64,000 nucleotides of DNA from NCBI GenBank assembly GCA_003255065.1, contig QAOA01000289.1, positions 729,805-793,804 on the forward strand. Direction: 5' to 3'. The notes under the pieces are model-generated. The model did no database searches. It was not told the origin of the DNA and was given only the letters and a program-made list of their open reading frames with translations. Source of the DNA: Cercis canadensis. Taxonomy: Eukaryota > Streptophyta > Magnoliopsida > Fabales > Fabaceae. Positions within the stretch are counted from its first letter, which is position 1. Each line of letters opens with the position of its first letter. This document shows positions 1 through 12,214 of this stretch, piece by piece. The position numbers and the translations under genes are program-made.

Positions 1-3000
1 ATTCAATGCAACATCTGTCTTAGGGTTCAACCAGTCCACATGGTTAAATATCTCTTGAACCTTGGCAAATGCTTCCACTGGCAGTCCCTCCTTCTCTTCA
101 AAGCACAAGGTATCGTCTGCAATAACAGCAGCAGCTGCATCCATCTCTGAGAAAAGGATCTTAATCCAAACAATAACCAAAAATAAATTTCATATGAGGA
201 ATGTATGACCGCAAACAACCACATGATCAGGTGGTAAAGAGATGTACCTCTGCTCTGAAATCCTTTGGGAAGTGAACTTTAGCATCCCATAAAATGTCTA
301 TTTCATCCCGGTTTAGCATCAGTATATTAGACCTAATAAAAGCTGTGTTGAACATTACTCGGAATATCATCTGTTCATGCTCCATGTCACCATTCAAGTT
401 AATGCTCTCAATCACAATGTCACCTTGGATATGGCAATTGATATCAATTTTAATTAGTTCACACTCTGCCTGCAACACAGGAGCAAGAATTCCCAAAACA
501 ATTACACACCTTCGACCCAACTCCAGTTGCATCTCATACCAGAAAAATAAGTTGACACATGGTATTAACTAGAATATTAAACATTCCAGCTGATTAAAAT
601 GCAAGAATTTCATCAACCAGGTCCAAAGTTCCAGGATATATAGATTTTAGTAAACTCAACTTTTAAAGTACAGTCATACATAGGATTAGAGATACAGGAA
701 ATAATGAATAAGGATTTAAAATTTATCAGGAGTCAACGTATCAACCAATAGTTTTAACTAATTTCAAAAAAAAATTCTAAATTTACCAGGTAGATTGTGT
801 GTTTCAACTCTGTTTCTCTGTTTTAAATACAGGGGTATCTTGTAATTCTGATATCACCCAGTCATGGACTGTAACAGCATCTAGGCCTTACCAAGGGTTT
901 TTTTTCATGTTCTTGTCCTTCGATTGGGTAGTGATAATGATCAATTCATATTACTTGTCAACAAATTAAGCCGTTTGTGTCATACCTCAAGGAAACCTTC
1001 AATCCACATATTTGGATTCCCTTACCTTTCAAATAACCCTAATTGAAGTCATTTAAAGAAGCTAAAACCCTACTTGCCAACATTCTGCAACTGCACTTAT
1101 CTTCTTCCCTGGCTTTCCTCAATTACAAATTTTCATATTCAAACTGTAAAGATAATCAGCTACCCAACAAACACGTGATCTTGGCTTAAGAGCATTGAGT
1201 TGGGCCCCTCGGAAACTGGATCATTGTCAGGCCCACAAGTGGTCAATATATGATGATTGCTTAAGTCACTTGTATACCCAATATGAACAGAGAGCATATG
1301 AGTTTCTTTTGTTTCTTTCCTTCATCTTTGATCTTGATTTTTTTCTTTTTCTCTTCCCTTTTATATTTTTGGGAAATCGGTTCCGACAGTGACCCCACTG
1401 GTGCAGCCTCTTGGATCACAGACTAAGTATATCTTTTTAAAAAAAAAAATTACTTGCATTTTTCATAAGGAATAAGACACTACATGCTCTTCAACAGTAT
1501 GCATGCTTATGTCTAGCAATTATATTCTGATCTTTCAAAACTTATCCAAGCTCAAGTCAATTAGGAGAACAATAAGTTTGAGCTGAGCCAGAATGGTTTA
1601 TGAGCTATTTGGACTATTTGCAATCATGCACCACAATTTATAGGACTCTGTAAGTCAAAATGGCTGAAAGTGAAGCTAGTCATGAAGGGGGAAACAAAAA
1701 AGATGAAGACGTATTCTTTTCACATTTCATTTCAGAGGCTTATTTTTCACAAATTATGAGTTTGGAAGTAATCTCAAGGATACAGATAAAACAGCATTAA
1801 ACAATTATATGCCTGTAGACCAAATTTATGCACAATAACAACATATTCTTCTATCTGTTGAGAAAACTTTCTTTAACATATCTTGTTGCTGTAGACACTG
1901 ACTTTTTCTAGCTTCGAGTATTTGGCTATATTTATAAATATTTCTTTGCTTTAGTAATATTTATCTGTTATAAAATCAGCGCATGGCTCCCAAGAAGTAC
2001 AAACTCTGATAACACCATCAACAAATTGGAATAATCAAAGAAAAGAAAGAAGTTGTAATGATATATAGTCCGTGCATGCCTCCCAAGAAGCACAGACTCT
2101 GATAACACCACCAACAAACTGGAATAACTAAAGAAAAGAAAGAAGAATTTCTTGAATGGATTTTCTTGTTTTATCGACAAAAATTAAAGGAAGTGTCCTA
2201 CCTTTCAAAAAAAGCAGCCAGGAGCACCCGGAAAAATGCATGTGAAGAAAGAGGTCACTCACCTGCTTGTAGGCTCGGACAGCTTTGCTTTTCTTTGGTG
2301 TTGAGTACAAGATTTTTGGAGCTTTACCTGCATCAAAAGGATCCCGTCCATAAATTCGAAAAATTGGACGACAACCACCTTCCCCATCAAAGTTTGGAAT
2401 AAATCTGAGAATGATGCAGTCCAATGTGAGTGCCCTGTCCAATGGAGGCCAATCTATGGTCACATTCCTCCTCGAAACATACTGAAGATACCTCTGCTGG
2501 GAAGGCATAGGATTTAATGGTGTCAACAAATGCAGGAGTTCACGTGGAGCCTGCCTGTAAACTATATCCAAAGTCCTCTGCTCCCCACTATATTGCTTCC
2601 TATAAATCAATAGGGCAGCAAGCATAAAGGCTAAAACTGGCCAACCACCACGTTCACAATGCATTAACAGCACATTATGCTGCCCAAGTGAGAGCCAACT
2701 TTCACCTGACCTTAAAAAGTGGTGGATGAGCTCCATTTTGAGCACCGGACAACCCTCATAATGCCGAGGGTAGTCCATAATCGTAATTCCATACTCAGAC
2801 AAGATGTTGACCATCTGACTGTCTGTTTCTTCCTCACGGAAATTGAAGACCATAATCGAAACATCGGCAATGGTCTCTCGAAATTGACCAATTATCCCAT
2901 CTACGTAGACTTTATAATTTTCCTCTTTCCAAGCATCAGTGGTGAAACAGCAATCAAAAACTAGACACACAGTAAACTTGCAAAAATCAGTAAATGAAAA

Positions 3001-3411
3001 ATGGAATTCCCATTGCATATTTTAATTGAATAAGATGCTTTCAATTACTGAACCCCAGGTCCATTCAAGCTCCGTGCTCTAAAAACGCTACCAACGATCT
3101 ATTCTATTTATAATTTCGGCTACCCATTCTCATTCTGTCAAGAAAATATTGGAGTCCATAGACATGTACCGCCAATCCCCTCAAAGAAAAAGAATGAAAC
3201 AATTTCAAACATTCTAAACCTCCATTAAATCACTTTCCCTGGTTTTCTAAGCAACCAAACAGAGACCTAAAACTCATAAAACCGAATACCGGGAACCAAA
3301 ATGAAAAACACAATGAAATGAAAGATTTGGAACAGAAAATGTACCATAAACTCTCTCACAGATCTCAAGGAGCCCGTCAGGTGGCTTACGAAAGAACAAT
3401 TTGCGGAGCAT
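1..3411 (-). CDS. FH20: class II formin (PTEN-like + C2 N-terminal part), FH20-like, partial
   Basis: Formins nucleate and elongate actin filaments. Plant class II formins carry an N-terminal PTEN-like and C2 module that binds membrane lipids. Exons on the minus strand are 3345-3411, 2263-2960, 248-469 and 1-144, and the gene runs off the left edge, so only the N-terminal part is here and the FH1/FH2 domains lie outside. The start is ATG 3411-3409, opening MLRKLFFRKPPDGLLEI, followed by VFDCCFTTDAW, DYPRHYEGCP and HCERGGWP (the PTEN P-loop). The C2 part includes FRVMFNTAFIRSNILMLNR and PVEAFAKVQEIF. All four exons join with GT-AG borders; the last acceptor, CAGAG|ATG, is chosen to keep frame. 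The P-loop has Cys but not the catalytic Arg of CX5R, so phosphatase activity is unlikely. Similarity is closest to Arabidopsis FH20 as I recall it; FH13 or FH14 relatives cannot be excluded. Intron 2 (470-2262) holds no other gene. Confidence 0.9.
1981..2146. repeat. 93-bp imperfect tandem duplication in formin intron 2
   Basis: The sequence starting GCATGGCTCCCAAGAAG at 1981 recurs at 2074 as GCATGCCTCCCAAGAAG. Both copies continue through CTCTGATAACACCA and AAAGAAAAGAAAGAAG with scattered substitutions. The period is 93 bases and there are two copies. It lies wholly inside the intron. Confidence 0.8.
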
Positions 3412-4124
3412 AGCTATCTCCGTTCAACCTTCCAATTCCAAATTTACTTCCGCAATGCAGAGAACCCTATGATACATGAGAGAATTGCGAACTTGAAATG
3501 GGAAATTTTCATTCGGTGGGGGAGGGAAACGATTTTCCTTACAGTTTAAGCATCCGTTTTGTGAAGCGAAAGCGCGAACGGTTTAAGAAATTGGAATCGA
3601 ATAAATGGGAAAATGAAGTAAGTTTCGTATTCGTGTTTCGTTGGTCCCCTCTCTCTCTCGTTCTGTGTTTCGCAGTGAGGAAATTTTTGTTTGGAGCTGA
3701 GTTTTTCTGACTGCAGCTGAGATTAACGACCGACTCAGAGTGTCCGGTCGGATGACGTGGACACAGCGAGAGGTGACACAAAGATAATGGATATCCTCCA
3801 GGGTCAATTTAGGTAATTGAATTATCATTTTCCCGATCATAAGATTTGCCATAACAGTCGTGAGTGTGCCACTTCCGTACAGGGTATAGACACGTGTATA
3901 ATTGCGCATATTCATTCTTGCCAGATTTGTCTTGATTTGTATCCCAAGGTCCCAACCTATAAAATAGTATAAAATTAGGATTTGATCCTCTAAAATAAAA
4001 TATGAGAATGTGACCCATTTAAATAAATAAATAACTTTTTTTTTGGACTAAGAAAATAAATAGCATATTCGCCAATTGACAGATTTGGAGCCACGTTAGC
4101 GTCCGTCAAGGAAGTGAAAGGGAA
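3412..4124. other. upstream region of the formin gene, no gene seen
   Basis: This holds the 5' leader and presumed promoter of the minus-strand formin gene. It is followed by AT-rich sequence up to the target site of the LINE fragment. Short open frames on both strands have no recognisable protein content. Confidence 0.5.
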
Positions 4125-4137
4125 TAAGGGAGTTTAC

Positions 4138-5042
4138 TTTTTTTTTTTTGGGTAGAATAACGGAGCACAACTGCCCAAAAGAAAAAACTAAACTAAACGC
4201 CAGGGGCAAAGAGTACCCCAACTCATCATCAAACAGGAGGCGAAGTAAATCATAAGGAGGCGACGCAAGATGCATGGCACCCACGTCTTGGCCAATGCTG
4301 AAGTTAGCTAACCAATTAGCACATTTGTTTCCTTTTCTATCTGTGTGTTGCACCTTTACTTGTCACTCTCTCTTTAGAAACCCAGAGATGATAGACAGCA
4401 GCTGCAAGTGTTTTCCCCTCAAACAGCCCTTACTAGAGATACTCCTTACAGCAGACAAAGAATCATTCTCCAAAACAATCCTCTTGAAGCCCAAACGCCA
4501 AGCCATCTCCAAACCCTCCAGCATACCCCAAAGCTCCGCACATAAAGCAGTGGTGAGGCCCAGATTTCGGACCACACCCGCCTCCCAAGCTCCTTTACTG
4601 TCTCTTATCAAAGCTCCACAACCCGCCACCCCAGGATTCTCCTTCGACGCACCATCCGAATTGAGTTTGACCCAACCTGACTCTGGTGGAAGCCAACTCA
4701 CCAAGGGGCGAGCTAAAGGGGGGCAAATAGAAGTATCAGAAACAGGGAGGTTGCATCCCTCAATATAATCACAAATAACTTTACACAAATTAGGAGGTCT
4801 AGAAAAACTAGGATCAAACAAGGCCAGGTTCTTCAATTTCCATAGCATCCAAGATGTAACTGCCCACACAATATTCCATTGCTTCCCTTCTTCGCCCATA
4901 TTCTGACTGAGATTCCTTTCTATCCAGTGGGTTAAATCCCAAGTGAAGAACTGGGTCTTCATGGAAGGTTTAACCAGCTGTACCCAAACTCTCCACGCAA
5001 AATGAAAATCCCTCATCACGTGGAGGGCCGATTCTTTCACCC
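4138..5042 (-). pseudogene. 5'-truncated LINE fragment with RNase H domain, copy A
   Basis: This is the 3' end of a plant non-LTR retrotransposon (LINE) in minus orientation. The translated minus strand shows the retroelement RNase H module: KLNSDGASKENPGVAGCGA, then TALCAELWGMLEGL, ENDSLSAVRS and HTDRKGNKCANWLANF. It is broken. An in-frame TGA at about 4362 follows FLKRE, where a Trp codon is expected, and the last catalytic Asp (CADWLA in copy B) is Asn here. The 3' end carries a run of about 12 A on the minus strand (T at 4138-4149). It is flanked by a 13-bp direct repeat, TAAGGGAGTTTAC at 4125-4137 and TAAGGGACTTTAC at 5043-5055, which I read as the target-site duplication. Length is about 0.9 kb against several kb for a full element. 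Confidence 0.85.
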
Positions 5043-6384
5043 TAAGGGACTTTACTTTACTCTCTTATTTGGAACACTAAATTCAAAAGGGGAGGGGGAG
5101 TTGGGTTGACTCTAACCCCTGCACTCCTTTTGGGAGGAAATGGATAATTTTACTGATATACCCTCATATTTTTTTCCTTACTCATTTTAAGAATACCCTA
5201 AAAATTAAGTCATAATTTTAGCTAAAACTGCCCAATTATTGAAGGAAATTAAATTGACACTTTGTNTTTTGGGTAGAATAAGGGAGCACAACTGCCCAAA
5301 AGAAAAAACAAAACTAAACGCCGGGGGCAAAGAGTACCCCAACTCATCATCAAACAGGAGGCGAAGTAAATCATAAAGAGGCGACGCAAGATGCATGGCA
5401 CCCACGTCTTGGCCAATGCTGAAGTTAGCTAACCAATCAGCACATTTGTTTCCTTTTCTATCTATGTGTTGCACCTTTACTTGTCACTCTCTCTTTAGAA
5501 ACCCAGAGATGATAGACAGCAGCTGCAAGTGCTTTCCCCTCAAACAGCCCTTACTAGAGATACTCCTTACAGCAAACAAAGAATCACTCTCCAAAACAAT
5601 CCTCTTGAAGCCCAAACGCCAAGCCATCTCCAAACCCTCCAGCATACCCCAAAGCTCCGCACATAAAGCAGTGGTGAGGCCTAGATTTCGGACCACACCC
5701 GCCTCCCAAGCTTCCTTACTGTCTCTTATCAAAGCTCCGCAACCCGCCACCCCAAGATTCCCCTTCGACGCACCATCCGAATTGAGTTTGACCCAACCTG
5801 ACTCTGGTGGAAGCCAACTCACCAAGGGGCGAGCTAAAGGGGGGCAAACAGAAGTATCAAAAACAGGGAGGTTGCATCCCTCAATATAATCACAAATAAC
5901 TTTACACAGATTAGGAGGTCTAGAAAAACTAGGATCAAACAAGGCCAGGTTCTTCAATTTCCATAGCATCCAAGATGTAACTGCCCACACAATATTTCAT
6001 TGCTTCCCTTCTTCACCCATATTCTGACTGAGATTCCTTTCTATCCAATGGGTTAAATCCCAAGTGAAGAACTGGGTCTTCATGGAAGGTTTAACCAGCT
6101 GCACCCAAACTCTCCACGCAAAATGACAATCCCTCATCACGTGGAGGGCCAATTCTTTCACCCTAAGGGACTTTACTTTACTCTCTTATTTGGAACACTA
6201 AATTCAAAAGGGGAGGGGGAGTTGGGTTGACTCTAACCCCTGCACTCCTTTTGAGAGAAAATAGGTAATTTTACTGATATACTCTCATTTTTTTCCTTAC
6301 TCATTTTAAAAATACCCTAAAAATTAAGTCATAATTTTAGCTAAAACTGCCCAATTATTGAAGGAAATTAAATTGACACTTTGT
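4146..6384. repeat. 1.12-kb direct duplication abutting a single N
   Basis: 4146-5265 and 5267-6384 align end to end with only scattered substitutions and small indels. The match covers the LINE fragment and about 220 bases of its right flank, through TTAAATTGACACTTTGT. The copies meet exactly at the N at 5266. This is the pattern left when two overlapping contig ends, perhaps from two haplotypes, are laid side by side instead of merged. Confidence 0.85.
5267..6163 (-). pseudogene. LINE RNase H fragment, copy B
   Basis: This is a near-identical second copy of the RNase H fragment at 4138-5042, in the same orientation. It shares the TGA after FLKRE. It has a further TGA in place of Trp at about 5992 (copy A reads KQWNIVWAV there), but keeps CADWLANF with the last catalytic Asp. 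Its right flank carries the same target-site sequence from 6164, while its left flank is the single N at 5266. The shared nonsense codon means the two copies diverged after the element had died. The N join makes an assembly duplicate more likely than a real second insertion. Confidence 0.85.
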
Positions 6385-7620
6385 AGTAATTTGTTAGTTA
6401 AGTATTGTGATGGAGTAAAGGAGAAACAATCCTAGTTGATCATGGCATTTGTGTGTGTTGAGACTTGAGAGGGGATGGCATAGTGGTAGGCATCAATTTT
6501 AGTTCCTTGTAAGATATGATTTGTAGCACCAAACAGGCCAAGTATTTGTGAATTTAGAATTAGAGTGTGATATTCCCTTGTGGAGGAAAGTTCACAACTC
6601 ACAACTACCATGTATTATATGATTATGATTTATAAACTCATCAACTCGCATTTCTCAATTGGATATTTGAATGGGCTTCCCTGACCTATGAGTAGCACAC
6701 CAAAGCCCATCGGAAAGTCATATCAAACCCATCAACTTTGTAAACCTGTGGGTGGCAGCGACGAACTTGAGGCTCGACAGTTTTCCAAAAAAGCCCATAA
6801 TTTGGATTGGCATTGAAAACTCAATTTAGCCCTTCAAGTGATAAGACGGTGGAGTAAACATGGGCCAAGTGTTCCCCTTTTTCCTCTCTTCATATTAAGA
6901 TCTTAAGGGTTTAAGTCAATTGGGATTAACATGAAATTAGCAAGTTTTTCTTTTGTCTTGTTAGTTTATTGGAAACTACACTATAATTGAACTTGATTAG
7001 TGATTGGTGGAAAGGGGATAAATGGCGTGGTGTGTTTCTCAACATTGAATTACTAGATGATGTTACTTTTCCAACTATGCTTTTAAAGGAATCGTGAAAA
7101 TCATGTTTTGAATCTCATATGCACGTGATTCATGTACGTAGACTCAACTTTCAACTCCCTCCACTGTGTGTTGCGTCATCCTCTAGAAATGACTTGGATA
7201 CTCAAATTTAAAGTTAATATAACCAATTATTTTCATTGTAGAAAAACATGATTGAAGTTTAATTGGAGAGAACAAAACACATGAACCTAACATGAAAGGA
7301 TATAAGATAACCTTGTGTTTGTGTGTGATGAATATTACAACACAAAATTGTCCCAAAAAAATACTACAGCAGAAAATTGCACTTGAATATGACTCAACCT
7401 ATAATTACTATTTTCCGAGAGATGAGATAGAAGTCTAGATATAACTTTATAATAATCATGTTTTTTTTTTAAAGTTAATGTTCAAATTAAAAAATAAGTA
7501 TGAGAAAATTTTTCTTTTAAATGCACTAAATTAATGTAAGAAGATACATTTAAAAATATTTAATTTTAATGATGACCTTAACTGTTAAATGAAAAATAAA
7601 TAAATTGTATGCTACAACTA
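6385..7620. other. intergenic, no gene seen
   Basis: AT-rich sequence between the duplicated LINE region and the MITE upstream of FAD6. No open frame of useful length and no recognisable repeat was found. Confidence 0.5.
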
Positions 7621-7630
7621 TAATATGTAA

Positions 7631-7910
7631 AGGAGTGCTATGCTATACCATTTTTTTGCGACACAAGTCACATTTTTATTTTTATTTTTACATAATTTTT
7701 TTTATATATTGTATCAATCATATTTACAATTCACATAATTTAAATTTATTGAACTCACTTAATTTTTTTTAAATATAACTCAAATATTAATTCAATAAAA
7801 TTTAAATTATATAAATTATGTCTAATATAATGTAAAACTAAAACTAAATAAAAAAAATAAAAAATATGACGTTAATCATCATAGCAGTTAGCAGTTAGCA
7901 GTTAGCACCC
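7631..7910. mobile_element. foldback MITE, possibly Mutator-like
   Basis: A 280-bp AT-rich element that can fold on itself: ATAATTTAAATTTATTGAA in the left half pairs with TTCAATAAAATTTAAATTAT in the right half, and the ends GGAGTGCTATGCTATACC and (reverse complement of the right end) GGGTGCTAACTGCTA are alike. It is flanked by a direct repeat TAATATGTAA at 7621-7630 and 7911-7920. A 9-10 bp target duplication fits Mutator-like MITEs. The right end also holds three tandem AGCAGTT units. Confidence 0.6.
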
Positions 7911-7920
7911 TAATATGTAA

Positions 7921-8246
7921 AAGAGTTTAAATTTTAAATAAAAAAAAATAGTTGGAGACTTATGAGTGTGTTTGGACGGAGGAGCAAGTGGGACACTTGC
8001 CCTTGCAGTGTTGAGTGTCCACTGTTTGTAAGTTACAAGAGATGACGGTAGAGATTAAAATCGTGTCCACATTTTGGGGGCCCGCATCGACCTCTATACA
8101 GCCTCACATATAAAGGGTGCGTTCCGAATGCCTTGTAACTTGTAAGGACCCTTTTGGGTACCCGTTCCCTGAAAAGCATTATCTTTTGTGAGTCGTTCAA
8201 TCCCAGGGAGCCCTTGTGAGCTGCAATTCCTGTAATTCTGCTCACA
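7921..8246 (+). promoter_or_regulatory. putative FAD6 promoter and 5' leader
   Basis: Sequence directly upstream of the FAD6 start. A TATA-like TATAAA lies at 8109-8114, about 138 bases before the ATG, so transcription could begin near 8140. This is inference from spacing only. Confidence 0.3.
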
Positions 8247-11200
8247 ATGGCTTGCAGGCTTCCGGATTCCTCTCTCCTCTTCACGGTTATATATCTACCC
8301 TTCTTTTCTGTTTCAATTCAAAGTATCTCGCCTCTAATTGTTGCTCTTGTGTGTATATAACACTATTATACTTTGGTTTGCAGGGCTCCTATCAAAAGCC
8401 AATTCAGAAAAGAAAAATTGCTGTCCAGTACTCACCAGGTATTCGCTTGCATTGTCTATAGCTCAAATTTCAGTTGTCTGAGTTTAGTGTTTCATTCATT
8501 TCTTGCTCCCAGTTGGTTTTGTTGTCACATGTCAGTCGCATTTTTTTGTTTAGCGTTGCAATTGAGTTCCAGATATCGGAAAAACAAGTTCTTGCATGAT
8601 AAAAGCTATTAAACACTTGATGGTTTCAATATATAACTAATTAGATTACGAATTGTGCTGTTTTTGTAGAAAAGTTACTGTAAACAACAAAGGTTTCAAT
8701 CTGTTATTTAATCAATAAATAAGCAAGAAAAATTGGGATAGTAATTTAAAGCTTCAGCTATTTGCCCGTGCAAGACATATTGGTTTATGCTTTCATGGGG
8801 ATATCCTATTTTAACATTCAAAAAAGAGAAAGACCTTTAACTACCTAACAACACTTTCTTTCTCAAATTTCTCAATTATTGGTGCAATATTAATTTGTCT
8901 GTCATCTTCTAAGCAAATAGGAAACATCTCAGGACCAAACTTCCATTTTTAAAGATTACGATTTTGCATAGAGAAACAATTATATGCAAATTTTGTTATA
9001 CAACATCTTATGGGCATGAAGACGCAGCTGCCTTTTTGATTAATTAATTTTCTTTCTGCAACAGGCATATTTAACTTTAACAGGGACGGGCTCATCCACA
9101 AGGGGTTCAGGCATCAAAAACATTTAATTCCTAGGAAGAAAATTACTGTTATACAAGCTGTGGCAATTCCTGTAGCACCATCTCCAGCTGACAGTGCTGA
9201 GTACAGAAAACAACTATCTGAAAGCTATGGTTTTAGGCAAATTGGAGAATCACTTCCAGATAATGTTACTTTAAAGGATGTCCTTGATTCCCTTCCAAAA
9301 AAGGTAATTTTCTTTTTACCTATTTTATGTTTTTATATTATCAGAACTGAACAGGGTTTTTGTTATTGAATTGTTGCATAAGAAACTGTTGTTTATAGCA
9401 TATTTGTGTGTATCTTTATAATAAAGCATCAATGATTGTAATGTTATCCGCATTTTATGAGAAAGAGAATGTGTCATGGACAGTATATGATTGTTCAACC
9501 TCTGGGCAATCTCTTGTTTTCCCTCTGTTTCTGTGAGTGCATTGTACTCAAACAAACAGGGAAAAAAATGGGATTTGTCTTCCTTGTATCCTCTTTTACA
9601 AGGCCAATTTTTATTTATAAGAATTAATGGAAGGTCGTGATGCATATTTTTTCCTTTACATTTTTGAAGGTCTTTGAGATTGATGATGTGAAAGCATGGA
9701 AATCAGTTTTGATATCTGTCACTTCCTATGCATTGGGGCTCTTTATGATTTCCAAAGCGCCATGGTATCTTCTTCCTCTGGCTTGGGCCTGGACAGGAAC
9801 TGCAGTCACAGGGGTTAGTTCAATATAGATCTTTACATGATGATGTATTCCTTCCGGTTCATTATACCCTTCTTACTCCTTCCTTTAATAATTCTTTTAC
9901 CCTTAAAGATCCAGGCCAACTTCTTTTGTTATGTTTTCCAATCCTTTTTTTCTTTTTGGCCATGCAGTTCTTTGTTATAGGGCATGATTGTGCTCATAAA
10001 TCATTTTCAAGGAACAAATTGGTAGAAGACATTGTTGGAACTCTGGCCTTCTTGCCACTAATTTACCCATATGAGCCATGGCGATTTAAGCATGACAAGC
10101 ATCATGCCAAAACAAACATGTAAGTGTTGTTTCTTCTTAATTTGTTTTTTCCTCGGTGCATCTTATAAATTTTCTGTAACTTCTATATGTGTGTAAGCAT
10201 TGTTTCAATATAAAGTGCAGGACTTATTTTCTTGTCCTCTAGTCTACCCCAATAAATTTAAATTTGAGTAAAGTAGGCTATGAAGAAAGAAGTCCCACTT
10301 GCTTATAATTGATAGTGAGAAAATGCCTCATTCTGTAACATGTAATAGATCTCTCTCTCTCTTGTGCATGCGCACTATTTATTCCATGCAAACTCAAAAC
10401 CAGGTGGTAACAATACAGAAATTAGAGAATGCAGGCTGTTCACAGTGCATACTTTTTTACACATGTAATGCTAACATCTATGTTTCAAAGAAAATCCCAT
10501 TCCATATTTATGTATGCATGCATGCATGCAAACACTCATATGAAACTCTTCTATCTCTTTCTCACCCCCTATTGTTTCCGACCTTCATTGATTGTAGCAG
10601 TGGCTTCACTGTTTAATCATGAACTTTCTACTAAATCTATCTGTAATACTATAGGTTGCAAGAAGATACTGCTTGGCACCCTGTTTGGAAAGAAGAGTTT
10701 GATTCATCTCCTATTTTGCGCAAAGCAATAATATATGGATATGGCCCATTTCGAACTTGGATGTCTATAGCTCACTGGTATGGCACATAAAAGAACAATT
10801 TATTCCTGAAGGTCAAATTTCTTAGTACAGCTTCTCAAGTATTATTGCTATTGACCTTAATTTCATAGACTTCCTATATTTTTTACTGAATCTTAATATT
10901 AATATGTTTCCTAACAGGTTAATGTGGCACTTTGATTTGAAGAAGTTCAGACCAAATGAAGTAAAGAGGGTGAAGATAAGTTTAGCTTGTGTTTTTTCCT
11001 TTATGGCAATTGGATGGCCATTAATTATATTTAAGACCGGAATCATGGGATGGATCAAATTCTGGTTGATGCCATGGTTGGGCTATCACTTCTGGGTAAT
11101 ATTACTTCCTAGTCTCTTAAATTTATATCTTGTTTAATATTTTGCCCCAAATCTGAATTTTATTGATGTTTACAATTTTCTTGCCTTGCGTCTATCTTAT

Positions 11201-12214
11201 AGTCCTGTAACTAAGAAATATTGTTTTGTACCCCGATTATAGATGAGTACTTTCACCATGGTCCATCATACTGCACCGCACATACCCTTCAAATATTCAG
11301 ATGATTGGAATGCAGCACAAGCACAGCTTAATGGAACTGTTCATTGTGATTATCCTCAATGGTAATGAATTCTTCGTGTTCCTTTCTTTTTAGTGTGTGT
11401 TTGTTGCTGATGAATTGACACATGGAGATGGGATATGTTAGATCCAGCTAAAGCTGAAGGCTCCAAATTGCCTCACATGAATGCAGCCATAGACAGTGAA
11501 AATTTTCTTCTTTTCTTCCCATTTGTCTTCTAATTGCAGGCTTGCAAAATAACCTTGTTTATATTCTGACACATGTTCTCAACAGGATCGAGATCCTCTG
11601 CCATGACATCAATGTCCACATCCCACACCACATATCTCCAAGGATACCTAGCTATAACTTACGGGCAGCCCATAAGTATCTACAAGAAAATTGGGGAAAG
11701 GTAAGATCTGTAATGCCAATATTCTTCTCTGCTTACATGTTTGAGCGGTGAGGGATCAGTATCGCATTAAAAGCATATTACTATTGTCATCAGAAGTAAA
11801 GGCCTTACCTTCTCATTTAAGGAAATAAATTCAGTTACTAATCCAAAGAAAATAAAGAATATTTGCATTGTCATTCAACTTATTTGATAATTTTGTTTAT
11901 TCAAAATTTGTTCATGTTTGGACAATCAATTTACTCCTAACACTATGAATGTACAACTAAGCCACTAGTCCTGTATGCTTAAAATGTTTAGAAAGAATGC
12001 CATTGACCATTGTTGCTAATCACTTCTAGTTTATTTTGTTTTGCATTGGAGCAAACAGTATCTGAATGAAGCTAGTTGGAATTGGCGTTTGATGAAGACA
12101 ATCATGACAGTGTGCCATGTATATGACAAGGAGCAAAATTATGTTGGCTTTGACGAACTTGCCCCAGAAGAATCCCAGCCAATTACATTTTTGAGGAAAG
12201 TTATGCCTGAGTAG
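8247..12214 (+). CDS. FAD6: chloroplast omega-6 fatty acid desaturase FAD6
   Basis: Introduces the omega-6 double bond into 16:1 and 18:1 acyl groups of plastid membrane lipids, using reduced ferredoxin, in the chloroplast envelope. Ten exons: 8247-8285, 8384-8438, 9065-9303, 9670-9813, 9968-10119, 10655-10777, 10918-11095, 11243-11361, 11586-11700 and 12059-12214, giving 439 residues, about the family length. The start ATG 8247 opens [13 protein letters not shown]; the N-terminus up to about residue 70 is basic and Ser-rich, as expected of a transit peptide. The mature part begins near [20 protein letters not shown]. All three di-iron histidine boxes are present: [20 protein letters not shown] and [13 protein letters not shown]. 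Hydrophobic stretches such as [16 protein letters not shown] fit a membrane desaturase. All splice borders are GT-AG. It lies tail to tail with the BTB gene. The first two small exons are the least certain part. Confidence 0.96.

Noticed and set aside
10511..10532. Short GCAT repeat in FAD6 intron 5
   Set aside because: A few units of a simple repeat in an intron; no functional signal.
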